Positions 37,614-46,367 of a DNA stretch of 64,000 nt are shown piece by piece. Source of the stretch: Ochrobactrum sp. RH2CCR150 (GTDB taxonomy: Bacteria > Pseudomonadota > Alphaproteobacteria > Rhizobiales > Rhizobiaceae). The stretch spans positions 62,001 through 126,000 of the forward strand of contig JACGXE010000003.1 in assembly GCA_014138095.1 (NCBI GenBank), read 5' to 3'. Both the position numbers and the translations under genes were made by a program. Each line of letters begins with the position of its first letter. Positions within the stretch are counted from its first letter, which is position 1. The notes under the pieces were generated by a model. That model did no database searches, was not told the origin of the DNA, and saw only the letters and a list, made by a program, of their open reading frames with translations.

Positions 37614-38498
37614 TCAATGACCTTCCCGCTGTGCGGTATCAACCAGCCATTTACGGAAGGCGGCCATGGCGTCCGTTTCCTGACGCGACTGAAGTCGGGC
37701 CAGCCAGTAGCTTCCCATCGTTACCGTTTGCTGGAAGGGCTGAACGATTGTTTCGGCATGAAGCTGCCGGGTAAACATTGACGGCGGTGCAAGTGCTACG
37801 CCCGCGCCATGTATTGCGGCCTCCATCATCGCCAGAGATGAGTCGAACATGATGCTTTTGGGGAGCGGCATGTCGCCGGTGACGCCAGCAGCGGCAAACC
37901 ATTGCGACCATTCATCAGCCCGGTAGGATCTGAGCAGCGTCTGCCGTGTCAGATCCGATGGCGTTTTCAGCTCGCTTGCTATGTCCGAAATGCACAAGGG
38001 CGAAAGCGGTGCTTCCAGAAGTCGGGTTGCATCGACGTCGTGCCAGGCACCGGACCCGAACCGAATCGCAAAATCCAGTCCTTCAGCTGCGATGTCGACG
38101 CGATTATTGTTGGTTGAAAGCCGCAAATCGATAAATGGATTCGTGGTCTGAAAATCGCGCAGGCGAGGGATCAGCCAGCCGACCGCCAGCGTTCCCACGA
38201 CGCCGACTCGCAGAACCTCCCGGTAGTGCCCGCCCTCAAAACGTTCCAGCGTCCCGGCGATATTGTCAAAGGCCTCGCGCAAGGTGGGCAGCAGCGTTTC
38301 GCCTTCGTGCGTCAGCAACAATCCACGCGGCAGGCGTTCGAACAGGGTGACATTGAGGCGGCTTTCAAGGCTTTTCACCTGATGGCTGACTGCGGCCTGT
38401 GTCACGCACAATTCGATTGCCGCCTTGGTGAAGCTCAGGTGGCGAGCGGAAGCCTCGAAGGCGCGCAGTGCATTCAGCGGAAGATGAGGCCGTACCAT
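37614..38498 (-). CDS. ampR: LysR-family regulator AmpR
   Basis: A 294-residue LysR regulator. The winged HTH is FTKAAIELCVTQAAVSHQV, and the start at ATG 38498 gives the typical AmpR opening MVRPHLPLNALRAFEASARH. AmpR senses muropeptides from cell-wall recycling and switches divergent ampC on during beta-lactam stress. It is divergent from the OCH beta-lactamase gene, the standard ampR-ampC layout, so inducible resistance is expected. Confidence 0.92.
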   Translation of the reverse strand: MVRPHLPLNALRAFEASARHLSFTKAAIELCVTQAAVSHQVKSLESRLNVTLFERLPRGLLLTHEGETLLPTLREAFDNIAGTLERFEGGHYREVLRVGVVGTLAVGWLIPRLRDFQTTNPFIDLRLSTNNNRVDIAAEGLDFAIRFGSGAWHDVDATRLLEAPLSPLCISDIASELKTPSDLTRQTLLRSYRADEWSQWFAAAGVTGDMPLPKSIMFDSSLAMMEAAIHGAGVALAPPSMFTRQLHAETIVQPFQQTVTMGSYWLARLQSRQETDAMAAFRKWLVDTAQREGH

Positions 38499-38717
38499 TG
38501 CAATACCCAAATTTTTCTAATGCCAGAGCCAAGATAACGTCGTTTGTTTCGGACGTATAGCTCGCTTATATCAATAGTGCCGGATAGACGGGTTTTGATT
38601 TCAATTCACCTGCATCAGGGCTAACGCGCGTTATTTCATATGAGAAAACAATGATTTCCACCGCATGCCCCCAGAGCGGTGGAAAAATCGCTTCACAATG
38701 AGGATTGCGTATAAGTC
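38499..38717 (+). promoter_or_regulatory. ampR-blaOCH divergent promoter region
   Basis: The 219-base gap between divergent ampR and the beta-lactamase gene must hold both promoters and the AmpR binding site (LysR T-N11-A type). I cannot single out one site with confidence, since several AT-rich imperfect palindromes are present. Confidence 0.5.
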
Positions 38718-39890
38718 ATGAGAAAAACTACCGTTTCTGCTTTGAGCATGGCCGCTGCCGCCAGCCTGTTGCCCAGTGTATCTGCGCAGGCTGCGAGCGC
38801 ACTGAGCGACAAGGAAATCAGGCATCTGGTCGATGAAACGATCAAGCCTGTCATGGCTGAGCACAAAATTCCCGGAATGGCTGTCGCCGTTACCGCTGGC
38901 GGTGAGACCTACTTTTTCGGCTATGGCGTCGCCTCGAAGGAAAACGGACAGAAGGTGACCGAAGACACGATCTTCGAGATCGGGTCCGTTTCCAAAACCT
39001 TCACTGCAACGCTGGGCGGAATGGGGCTTGCGGACGGCGCGTTCAAACTGGGCGACGTGGCGACGAAATACGCTCCAGAGCTTCAGGGCAGCAGCTTTGA
39101 CAAGGCCTCGATGCTTGATCTTGGCACCTATACGGCGGGCGGTTTGCCTTTGCAGTTCCCGGACAGCGTCACCGATCACAAGACGATGATCGACTATTTC
39201 AAGAACTGGAAGCCGGATTATCCGGCGGGAACACAACGGCGTTATTCGAATCCGAGTATCGGTCTGTTCGGTTACCTTGCCGCCCAAAGCATGGGCGAGA
39301 CCTTCGACAAGGTGATGGAAAACAAGCTTATTCCGGCATTCGGCCTCAAGCACACATTCATTCATGTGCCTGAAAGCCAGATGTCGAATTACGCTTATGG
39401 CTATTCGAAAGCCAACAAGCCGATCCGCGTGTCTCCCGGCGCCTTCGACGCACAGGCTTATGGAATCAAGACCACGGCACCGGATCTGATTCGCTTTGTG
39501 CAGTTGAATATGGATAGCGCATCGCTCGATCAGCCGATGCAAAACGCCGTGGCGGCCACCCATACCGGCTATTACAAGGTCGGAGACATGACACAGAGCC
39601 TCGGCTGGGAGCGGTACACCTATCCGCTGAGCCTGAAAACGCTGCTTGGCGGCAACACATCCGACATGGCGATGAAATCGCATAAAATCGAAAAGCTCGA
39701 TCCGCCGATGCAGCCGTCAGACGACATGCTGCTCAATAAGACCGGATCGACCGGCGGCTTTGGTGCTTATGTGGCCTTTGTGCCGGCTAAGAAGATCGGC
39801 ATTGTGATGCTTGCAAACCGCAACTATCCGAACGAGGAACGGATCAAGGCTGGTTACCGCATCCTGAAGGCCCTGGACGGCAATCACTAG
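38718..39890 (+). CDS. blaOCH: Class C beta-lactamase, OCH family
   Basis: A 390-residue AmpC-type enzyme. A signal peptide of about 26 residues precedes the mature part. Catalytic motifs are SVSK (Ser90, mature Ser64), YSN in RRYSNPSIG (mature Tyr150) and KTG in LLNKTGSTGG (mature Lys315). Length and sequence fit the chromosomal OCH enzymes of Ochrobactrum, which hydrolyse penicillins and most cephalosporins. It is divergent from ampR, so expression is likely inducible. No insertion sequence or integron signal is nearby, so it is a resident gene. Confidence 0.92.
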   Translation: MRKTTVSALSMAAAASLLPSVSAQAASALSDKEIRHLVDETIKPVMAEHKIPGMAVAVTAGGETYFFGYGVASKENGQKVTEDTIFEIGSVSKTFTATLGGMGLADGAFKLGDVATKYAPELQGSSFDKASMLDLGTYTAGGLPLQFPDSVTDHKTMIDYFKNWKPDYPAGTQRRYSNPSIGLFGYLAAQSMGETFDKVMENKLIPAFGLKHTFIHVPESQMSNYAYGYSKANKPIRVSPGAFDAQAYGIKTTAPDLIRFVQLNMDSASLDQPMQNAVAATHTGYYKVGDMTQSLGWERYTYPLSLKTLLGGNTSDMAMKSHKIEKLDPPMQPSDDMLLNKTGSTGGFGAYVAFVPAKKIGIVMLANRNYPNEERIKAGYRILKALDGNH

Positions 39891-39993
39891 AGCATTTCCA
39901 GCAAAAGTGCGTAGCGGTTTTGCGTAGGATAATGCGCAAAAACAAATAGCTAGAGCGGTTCTACGATTCCGTTCTAACCGGAGCCGCTCTAAT
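39891..39993. repeat. Rhizobiales-type intergenic repeat after blaOCH
   Basis: Directly after the stop codon is a roughly 100-base element starting AGAGCATTTCCAGCAAAAGT and ending CCGCTCTAA. Its right part holds an inverted pair AGAGCGGTT and AACCGGAGCCGCTCT. I recall very similar elements scattered through Brucella and Rhizobium genomes. It is non-coding, and its role is unknown. Confidence 0.7.
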
Positions 39994-40007
39994 CGCCAAA
40001 TACGTAA

Positions 40008-40039
40008 ACGCCCCGGATAGCGACGACCATCCGGGGCGT
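40008..40039. terminator. Bidirectional terminator between blaOCH and the GST gene
   Basis: ACGCCCCGGAT and ATCCGGGGCGT are exact complements around a ten-base loop. The element sits between two convergent genes. The T-rich flank is weak on both sides. Confidence 0.7.
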
Positions 40040-40061
40040 TCATGCTTTTCATGAAAAAGGC

Positions 40062-40661
40062 TTAGCCTTGCGGCAGTAGGGCCGCGAGTTCCGGATGCAG
40101 TTCCTGAAAACGCTTGACCCAGCGCTTGAGCTTCGGACGACCACGCTCCCATTTGCCATCGAAACGCAGAGCGAGATAGCCGAGCACAGCCGCAACGGCG
40201 ATATGGCCCGCATTGAGCTTGCCCGCCAGACGCGGCGGGGCTTCGTTGAGCAGGTCGAGCGCACGTTCAGCCTTGCGCCATTGCAGGTCCAGCCATGGCT
40301 GATGGATTTTCTCTTCCGGGCGCAGACGGCGTTCGTAGACATGTGCGAGGAGAACGTCGGCCAGACCATCGGCAATGGCTTCGTAGCGTTCCGCATCGGT
40401 GCGCTTTTCCGCATTTCGTGGGAAAAGCTTGTTGCCGGATACGCGGTTCAGATATTGCGTGATGGCCCGGCTGTCGAAAACCGCCTTGCCATCGTCCGTG
40501 ACGAGGGTTGGAATCTTGCCGAGCGGATTGGCGCTGATGAGGCTCTCCGGCTCGGCCGACGTGTTCACGACCACGCTTTCAAAAGGGACGCCTGCATAAT
40601 GCGCGGCCATACGCACCTTTGCGCTGTAAGGCGAGGCGGGTGAATAGAGAATCTGCGTCAT
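40062..40661 (-). CDS. Glutathione S-transferase family protein
   Basis: A 199-residue GST with an N-terminal thioredoxin fold (ILYSPASPYSAKVRMAAHYA; the likely catalytic Ser/Tyr is in SPYS; cis-proline in GKIPTLV) and an all-helical C-terminal domain. The substrate is unknown. It is the most downstream gene of a minus-strand series with the RNase T2 gene, 22 bases from it. Confidence 0.88.
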   Translation of the reverse strand: MTQILYSPASPYSAKVRMAAHYAGVPFESVVVNTSAEPESLISANPLGKIPTLVTDDGKAVFDSRAITQYLNRVSGNKLFPRNAEKRTDAERYEAIADGLADVLLAHVYERRLRPEEKIHQPWLDLQWRKAERALDLLNEAPPRLAGKLNAGHIAVAAVLGYLALRFDGKWERGRPKLKRWVKRFQELHPELAALLPQG

Positions 40662-40683
40662 GTTTGATTCCTGAGAATGAAGA

Positions 40684-41385
40684 TTATTGGGTTGCTGGCA
40701 TCATGACCGAACGGCTGCGGCAGGAGTTGTTGTTGACCTCCTGGCAGGCGCGAAATTGGAGGTCTTTCGTCATGCAGATGCGCACTTCCTGAAGATAGTT
40801 GCGCTGGCACGTGACGGAAATGCCATTGGCCTTCATGCCCGGATTGGCAGCGATGAAGGCGTTTTCGATGAGCATCGGGTCAACCCGGCGGTTGCCGCTC
40901 ACGCTGCGAAGGCTTGGCGGAATATTGACTTGATCATAGGCTTTGCGAAGCGTGCCGAAATAGTCGGTCTGCGACAGGCCGGAACAGCTTCCGTGCTTGC
41001 GCCATTCATGACCGATCAATCCGGCAGCAGGCATGATGTCGGAAAGGCTGGAAATGATCTGGCGCGGGACATAACCGCCGCGGCTCCGCTCATTGTCGAG
41101 CCGACAATTGGCCGGATAGCCCCATTCATTCTGCGGCCAGAGACCATGGGCAACGAAGCCGAAAGGCCGCTGCGTGTTGCACTGCTGTTTGTTGGCGCGA
41201 CGGCCCTCCGACGCGCAATAGCTCGGCGACCACGAAAGCGACAGGACATAGAAGTCGAAATCGCCGGGTACATCGCCGCTGTCGCGGTCGTCAGCAAAAG
41301 CTACGCCTGAGAGCCCTGACAACAATGTCGCCATCAGGGCAACAGAACGCAAAGCGCTTGGGACAGCCGCCAGTATTCGCAGCAT
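40684..41385 (-). CDS. Secreted ribonuclease T2
   Basis: A 233-residue protein with a signal peptide (ending GVAFADDRD) and both T2 active-site blocks: HGLWPQNEW (CAS I) and GHEWRKHGSC (CAS II). It cuts RNA to 3'-phosphates in the periplasm or outside the cell, probably for nutrient recovery. Eight or more cysteines suit disulfides. The start at 41385 is set by a GGAGGT ribosome site. It lies 16 bases downstream of the next gene. Confidence 0.9.
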   Translation of the reverse strand: MLRILAAVPSALRSVALMATLLSGLSGVAFADDRDSGDVPGDFDFYVLSLSWSPSYCASEGRRANKQQCNTQRPFGFVAHGLWPQNEWGYPANCRLDNERSRGGYVPRQIISSLSDIMPAAGLIGHEWRKHGSCSGLSQTDYFGTLRKAYDQVNIPPSLRSVSGNRRVDPMLIENAFIAANPGMKANGISVTCQRNYLQEVRICMTKDLQFRACQEVNNNSCRSRSVMMPATQ

Positions 41386-41401
41386 GGGACCTCCGGTCAG
41401 G

Positions 41402-41878
41402 TCAGCGGAGGACGCGGCAGCTTGGCGCGTCGTAGACATACCAGCGGTCAAAGCCTTCAACGCAGAATTCCACGTTGCGACCGACAGAGGCAAAACCCTG
41501 ACCTTCTTCGATCAGATACCAGACCGAACGGTACTGGCCGTCGCTCAACACGGCGGTGGCCTTGCAATAGGTGCGTTCGATCTCAGCCGGGTTTGTCTTC
41601 GGCTCAAAGCGGGTCAGGCGTACATCGCTCATGGCGGAAATGCCAACCTGCGGCAGTTCGGGCACATGGCGCACCTGATAGCCGAAACGCGAAACCACCG
41701 AGCGTAGCACGCTCTGCTGGTTGCAGACGGTGTTGTCGACAACCGCTGGGGCGGACTGAAGATAATCGGCAGCACTGGCGGGCAGGGCTGCAAAGGTTAG
41801 CGGCAGGACGGAGGCGGCGAAGAGGGCGACCCGCGAAAAGCGTCCGAAGCGATCCAGTTTGCCCGAGGTAAGTTGCAT
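41402..41878 (-). CDS. Exported conserved hypothetical protein
   Basis: A 158-residue protein with a signal peptide ending PASAADYLQS. The mature part has four cysteines (CNQQS, TYCKAT, EFCVEG, SCRVL) that could form two disulfides, and a beta-rich pattern. I do not recognise the family. It is the gene directly upstream of the RNase T2 gene and is likely co-transcribed with it, so an envelope role linked to RNase T2 secretion or inhibition is possible but unproven. Confidence 0.65.
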   Translation of the reverse strand: MQLTSGKLDRFGRFSRVALFAASVLPLTFAALPASAADYLQSAPAVVDNTVCNQQSVLRSVVSRFGYQVRHVPELPQVGISAMSDVRLTRFEPKTNPAEIERTYCKATAVLSDGQYRSVWYLIEEGQGFASVGRNVEFCVEGFDRWYVYDAPSCRVLR

Positions 41879-41977
41879 GTCTCTATCCTGTCCCAAAATG
41901 CGAACGCGAAGCGCGCGCTTATGTCTGTGATAGCCGAAGCTTTGCTTCGCGCAGTTTCTTTCAGCAGGCCTCAACGG

Positions 41978-42850
41978 TCAAGTGCGATCCGTCTCACCGC
42001 GTATCCACCGAACGCTGAAATTGCTTCCCTTTTCCTCAGTCAGCAGTTTCGTAAGGGTGGGAAGCAGCGTTTGCATCTCACTTTCGAGTGTATAGGGGGG
42101 ATTCACGACGATCATACCGGTGCCATCGAGGCGCGGTTCGGATGAGGGCGGGCGAATCGCCAGCTCGATCTGCATGATTTTCGGGATGCCGGTTTCATAA
42201 AGCCGTTTGGCGAAACGCTCGATTTCCTTGCGATCCTTCACCGGATACCACAGCGCATAAGTACCGCCGCCGAAGCGCTTGTGCGCCTTGGCGAGACCAT
42301 CCACCATACGGTCAAATTCGCCTTCTATTTCGAAAGGCGGATCGACCAGCACGAGGCCGCGCTTTTCCTTCGGCGGCAGATGCGCGCCCAGCGCCAGCCA
42401 GCCGTCAAGTTCAATGACGCGCACCTGATAATCGCCGTCAAAACGCTTTGCCAGTTTGGCCGCATCCTGCGGATGCAGTTCCAGCGCCGACAGACGGTCC
42501 TGTTTGCGCAACAGATGCCGCGTCACATAGGGCGAACCGGGATAATGACGGAGTTTTCCGTCCGCGTTTACCCCGCGCACCGCATCAAGATAAGGCGTGA
42601 GCAGTTCGAGTGCCGCCGGTTCGATCTGGCCCTTGTCGACCGCATCGACAAGGCGGTGAATGCCGCCCGTCCACTCACCCGTCTTGCCCGCTTCGACGCC
42701 TTTCAGGTCGTAAAGCCCGATGCCCGCATGGGTATCGATGACGCGAAAGGCTTGATCCTTGCGCTTCAGATAATCGATGATACGGGCGAGGATGACGTGC
42801 TTGACGACATCCGCGAAATTTCCGGCGTGATAGGCGTGACGATAGTTCAT
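41978..42850 (-). CDS. rlmJ: 23S rRNA (adenine-2030-N6)-methyltransferase RlmJ
   Basis: A 290-residue methyltransferase. It starts MNYRHAYHAGNFADVVKHVI, the RlmJ signature, and has the catalytic DPPFE in LVLVDPPFEIEGEF. It methylates A2030 of 23S rRNA. The start at 42850 is set by the conserved N-terminus. It is divergent from the exporter gene at 42976. Confidence 0.93.
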   Translation of the reverse strand: MNYRHAYHAGNFADVVKHVILARIIDYLKRKDQAFRVIDTHAGIGLYDLKGVEAGKTGEWTGGIHRLVDAVDKGQIEPAALELLTPYLDAVRGVNADGKLRHYPGSPYVTRHLLRKQDRLSALELHPQDAAKLAKRFDGDYQVRVIELDGWLALGAHLPPKEKRGLVLVDPPFEIEGEFDRMVDGLAKAHKRFGGGTYALWYPVKDRKEIERFAKRLYETGIPKIMQIELAIRPPSSEPRLDGTGMIVVNPPYTLESEMQTLLPTLTKLLTEEKGSNFSVRWIRGETDRT

Positions 42851-42975
42851 GATCGCGCTTGTTTCACAGCTTGTGGTTTTCGGCAAGAGCGATGCGAATT
42901 TCCGATTCGCCTTGGCTGTCATAAATGTGACATACAACGGTCACCAACCGCATCTTCACCTGAGTCGAGCTTGCA

Positions 42976-43821
42976 ATGTCCGGTGGCGTCCTTCTGATCG
43001 TCCTTTTTGGCGCGTTTCTTCACGCAAGTTGGAACGCTATCGTCAAAAGCAGCGGCGACAAGTTTTTTGCTGCCGCCAGCGTGACCGGCGCTGCCGGCTT
43101 CATCGCGCTTTTCATCGTGCCATTTCTGCCAATGCCGAACTCGGTCAGCTGGGTCTATATCCTGATGTCCACCGTTACCCAGACTTTCTATATGTCACTG
43201 GTGGCGGCGGCTTATAAATCCGGCGATATGAGCGAAGCCTATCCGATCATGCGCGGCACGCCGCCTTTACTCGTCGCGCTGGTCAGCGCGCCGCTGGTCG
43301 GCGAAGTCATGGGCTGGAGAAGCTGGCTCGGCATCGTGTTCATCTGCTCGGGCGTGCTGGCCATGGCGCTGGAAGCAAGGCGGCGCAATCGCGGCACCTC
43401 CAGCCGCACAGCCGTTCTGGCCCTGACCAATGCCGGCTTTATTGCGGGTTACACGATTATCGACGGTCTTGGCGTGCGGGCGTCCGGTGCACCGCTTTCC
43501 TATACATTGTGGCTGTTTGTCATCAATGCCGTGCCGCTTGCCGGTTGGGCACTCTATCGTGAGCCGGACCGGTTCATCAGCTATATGCGCAATCGCTGGC
43601 GTCCGGCGCTGATCGGCGGTGTGGGAACGCTCGGTTCCTACGGGCTGGCGCTCTGGGCAATGACCATGGCCCCAATTGCCGTGGTGGCCGCCTTGCGTGA
43701 AACCGCCATTCTTTTCGGCATGATCATTTCTGCGGTCGTGCTGAAGGAAAAGGTGGGGTTGCCGCGTTTTGCGGCAGCGGCACTCATTGTGCTGGGTGCC
43801 ATCACACTTCGTCTCTCTTAG
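42976..43821 (+). CDS. EamA/DMT-superfamily transporter
   Basis: A 281-residue protein with about ten membrane helices in two EamA repeats (about residues 5-135 and 145-280). Metabolite exporters of this family are very common, and the substrate is unknown. A short dispersed repeat starts at its stop codon. Confidence 0.85.
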   Translation: MSGGVLLIVLFGAFLHASWNAIVKSSGDKFFAAASVTGAAGFIALFIVPFLPMPNSVSWVYILMSTVTQTFYMSLVAAAYKSGDMSEAYPIMRGTPPLLVALVSAPLVGEVMGWRSWLGIVFICSGVLAMALEARRRNRGTSSRTAVLALTNAGFIAGYTIIDGLGVRASGAPLSYTLWLFVINAVPLAGWALYREPDRFISYMRNRWRPALIGGVGTLGSYGLALWAMTMAPIAVVAALRETAILFGMIISAVVLKEKVGLPRFAAAALIVLGAITLRLS

Positions 43822-43965
43822 AGCCTGTTCCAAAAGTCGCCCTGTGTGGCTGCAAATGGCAATTTCCTTCATTCCGGTGCTCACGTACCCAAAAGTACGC
43901 TCCGCTCCGGTACTCGAAAATCACCATTTTCGCGCACGCATGCCGCTTTTTGATTCAGGCTCTTA
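43820..43965. repeat. Dispersed repeat, copy A, with imperfect terminal inverted repeats
   Basis: About 145 bases starting at the end of the exporter gene. The ends are related: TAGAGCCTGTTCCAAAAG on the left and CTTTTTGATTCAGGCTCTTA on the right, which is its near reverse complement. The core from 43848 matches copy B at 46368-46484 in inverted orientation (shared CCGGTGCTC, GTACCCAAAAGTAC, CTCCGCTCCGGT, CACCATTTTC). There is no coding frame of its own. It looks like a MITE-like or REP-like element. Confidence 0.7.
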
Positions 43966-44022
43966 ACGCCTATGCGTCGAAAACATATTTCGCCGTGTGA
44001 GCGCTTGCGGTAATAAAGAAAT

Positions 44023-46140
44023 ATGAACGAGCAAGTTTCCATATCCAATATCAAGATCGGCCATTCGGCTTGCCCGCATGACTGCCCGTCCACCTGTGCG
44101 CTCGATATCGAGCTTCTGGACGAACGCACCATCGGTCGTGTGCGCGGCGCGAAGGACAACAGCTATACCGCTGGCGTCATCTGCGCCAAGGTCGCGCGCT
44201 ATGCCGAACGCGTCCATCACCCAGACCGTCTTAAGCACCCGCTGGTGCGCTCCGGCGCTAAGGGTGCTGGCGAATGGAAGCAAGCTTCCTGGGAAGCAGC
44301 GCTTGATCTGATTGCCGAACGGTTTTTGAAAGCCGAAGCGGAATATGGCAGCGAAAGCGTCTGGCCCTATTATTATGCGGGTACGATGGGGCTTGTTCAG
44401 CGCGATTCCATCAATCGTCTTCGCTTTGCCAAGCGCTACTCCAACCAGTTCGACAGTTTCTGCACCAATATGGCCTGGACAGGCTATTTCGCAGGAACAG
44501 GAAGCCTGATCGGTCCGGACCCGCGCGAGATGAGCAAGGCCGATGTGGTGGTGATCTGGGGCACCAATGCCGCCGCCACGCAGGTCAATGTCATGACCCA
44601 CGCCGTGCGTGCGCGTAAAGAGCGTGGTGCGAAGATCGTCGTCATCGACATTTATGCCAATGCGACGGTGCGACAGGCCGATATGGGCATCGTGCTCAAG
44701 CCGGGCACCGACGGCGCTTTCGCCTGTGCGGTGATGCATGTTCTGTTCCGCGACGGCCTTGCCGACTGGGATTATCTGGAGCGCTATACCGACGATCCGA
44801 AGGGGCTGGAAGCGCATCTCGGCTCTCGCACGCCGGAATGGGCGTCCGCAATCACAGGGCTGAGCGTTGAGGAAATCGAAGCCTTCGCGCATCTGGTCGG
44901 CAAGACCAAGCGGACCTATTTCCGTCTCGGCTATGGCTTCACCCGGCAGCGCAATGGCGCGGTGAACATGCATGCCGCCGCCTCGATTGCCTGCGTCACC
45001 GGTTCTTTCCTGCATGAAGGCGGCGGCGCGTTTCATTCGAACGCCAGCATCTTCAAATTCGACAAGCGCGAGATTGAAGGCCGGGCAATGCAAGATAAGA
45101 CCATCCGCTTTCTCGACCAGTCGAAGATCGGGCGCATTCTCACGGGTGACCGTGAAGCGCTTTATGACGGCCCGCCCGTCATGGCGATGCTGATCCAGAA
45201 CACCAATCCGATGAATGTGACGCCTGAACAGCGTCTTGTCCGCAAAGGTTTTGCGCGCGAAGACCTGTTCGTCACGGTGCATGAGCAGTTCATGACCGAT
45301 ACGGCCAAGATGGCCGATGTCGTGTTGCCTGCCACCACATTCCTCGAGCACGACGATATTTATCGCGGCGGCGGCCAGCAACATGTCGTGCTCGGACCCA
45401 AGCTGATCGAACCTTATGCCGAGGCACGGCCGAATGTTTTCGTCATCAATGAACTGGCCAACCGGCTGGGTGTTGGACATCTGCCGGGCTTTTCTGTCGA
45501 TGAGCGCACGCTGATCGACAACATGAACGCCAATAGCGATCTGCCTCATTTCGACGAACTGAAAGAGCGGCGCTTCATCGACAAGCAGCCGCCTTTTGAG
45601 GAATCGCACTACATCAAGGGCTTCAAATGGCCAGATGGCAAATTTCGCTTCCGTCCCGACTGGACCGGTAGCCCAGCGCCGGACCGTCCGCCTGAAGTCA
45701 TGGGTTTGCAAGGCGAGTTCGAGTCGATTCCGGAATTCCCGGATTATTGGGAAGTGATCGAAGTGGCTGATGCCGAGCATCCGTTCCGGCTTGCGACATC
45801 ACCGGCGCATAATTTCCTGAACTCGACCTTTGCTGAGACCCCCACCTCGGTTGCCAAGGAAATCCGGCCTGAACTGCTGATCCATCCAGACGATGCGGCG
45901 GAACTGGGCATTGCCGATGGCGAGCGTATCGAAATCGGCAATCATCGCGGCGAAGTGGTGCTGCATGCCGTGCTGCGCGCTGGTCAAAAACGCGGCGTGG
46001 TGGTTTCGGAAGGCATTTTCCCGAATATGTCATTCGAGCGCGGCGAGGGGATCAACACACTGATCGGTGCTGAACCCGCAGCTCCTTACGGCGGTCTGGC
46101 CGTGCATGACACCAAGATCTGGGTCAGAAAATTGGGCTGA
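44023..46140 (+). CDS. Molybdopterin-dependent oxidoreductase (formate dehydrogenase-like)
   Basis: A 705-residue enzyme of the DMSO reductase superfamily. The N-terminus binds a 4Fe-4S cluster with CPHDCPSTC and a fourth Cys in VICAKVARY. Molybdopterin-binding domains follow, and the C-terminal cap domain begins near residue 590 (FRLATSPAHNFLNSTF). A cofactor-region segment reads SFCTNMAWTGYFAGTG. No Tat signal is seen, so the enzyme is likely cytoplasmic. The electron partner and substrate are unknown: no accessory iron-sulfur or membrane subunit is nearby. The gene is bracketed by two inverted copies of a small repeat. Confidence 0.85.
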   Translation: MNEQVSISNIKIGHSACPHDCPSTCALDIELLDERTIGRVRGAKDNSYTAGVICAKVARYAERVHHPDRLKHPLVRSGAKGAGEWKQASWEAALDLIAERFLKAEAEYGSESVWPYYYAGTMGLVQRDSINRLRFAKRYSNQFDSFCTNMAWTGYFAGTGSLIGPDPREMSKADVVVIWGTNAAATQVNVMTHAVRARKERGAKIVVIDIYANATVRQADMGIVLKPGTDGAFACAVMHVLFRDGLADWDYLERYTDDPKGLEAHLGSRTPEWASAITGLSVEEIEAFAHLVGKTKRTYFRLGYGFTRQRNGAVNMHAAASIACVTGSFLHEGGGAFHSNASIFKFDKREIEGRAMQDKTIRFLDQSKIGRILTGDREALYDGPPVMAMLIQNTNPMNVTPEQRLVRKGFAREDLFVTVHEQFMTDTAKMADVVLPATTFLEHDDIYRGGGQQHVVLGPKLIEPYAEARPNVFVINELANRLGVGHLPGFSVDERTLIDNMNANSDLPHFDELKERRFIDKQPPFEESHYIKGFKWPDGKFRFRPDWTGSPAPDRPPEVMGLQGEFESIPEFPDYWEVIEVADAEHPFRLATSPAHNFLNSTFAETPTSVAKEIRPELLIHPDDAAELGIADGERIEIGNHRGEVVLHAVLRAGQKRGVVVSEGIFPNMSFERGEGINTLIGAEPAAPYGGLAVHDTKIWVRKLG

Positions 46141-46173
46141 GGAGCAACGGTCAGAGTCGCCGCTCAATCTTTT

Positions 46174-46270
46174 CCCTCATCCTGAGGAGCCGTTGAAAAC
46201 GGCGTCTCGAAGGGCGAGGGAAAACGCACAGCGCTTGCCCTCGTCCTTCGACAAGCTCAGGATGAGGGGG
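46174..46270. repeat. Nested palindromic REP-like element after the oxidoreductase gene
   Basis: An outer pair CCCTCATCCTGAG and CTCAGGATGAGGG encloses an inner pair TCGAAGGGCGAGGG and CCCTCGTCCTTCGA. The whole 97 bases can fold into one long hairpin. Repeats of this kind (CCTCATCCTGAGGAGC with GTCTCGAAGG) are widespread in alphaproteobacterial intergenic regions. It follows the oxidoreductase stop by 33 bases. Confidence 0.75.
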
Positions 46271-46314
46271 AAGCGTGATGACCAAGATCATGTTAAAGGT
46301 CACCAAATTACAAT

Positions 46315-46352
46315 AAAAAGCCGCGCCGAATGTCTTCGGCGCGGCTTTTTTA
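46315..46352 (+). terminator. Intrinsic terminator downstream of the oxidoreductase
   Basis: GCCGCGCCGAA and TTCGGCGCGGC pair around a four-base loop, flanked by A5 and T6. It is the strongest terminator in this gap. It could act on both strands. Confidence 0.85.
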
Positions 46353-46367
46353 TGAGGTCGCAGTTTT

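Noticed and set aside
38631..39683. A 350-codon frame antisense to the beta-lactamase gene
   Set aside because: The sense strand encodes all catalytic motifs of a class C enzyme; the antisense product has no domain or ribosome site.
37614..39890. The beta-lactamase region as an acquired resistance island
   Set aside because: There is no insertion sequence, integron or tRNA junction nearby, and base composition matches the neighbours. The ampR-blaOCH pair is the resident chromosomal arrangement in this genus.
43963..45780. A 605-codon open frame antisense to the molybdopterin oxidoreductase gene
   Set aside because: It mirrors the codon pattern of a GC-rich gene, has no recognisable domain, and the sense frame encodes a clear enzyme.
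32169..46140. moaD/moaE and the molybdoenzyme as one functional cluster
   Set aside because: They are over 11 kb apart with unrelated genes between; the cofactor genes belong with pgsA-uvrC, a common rhizobial order.
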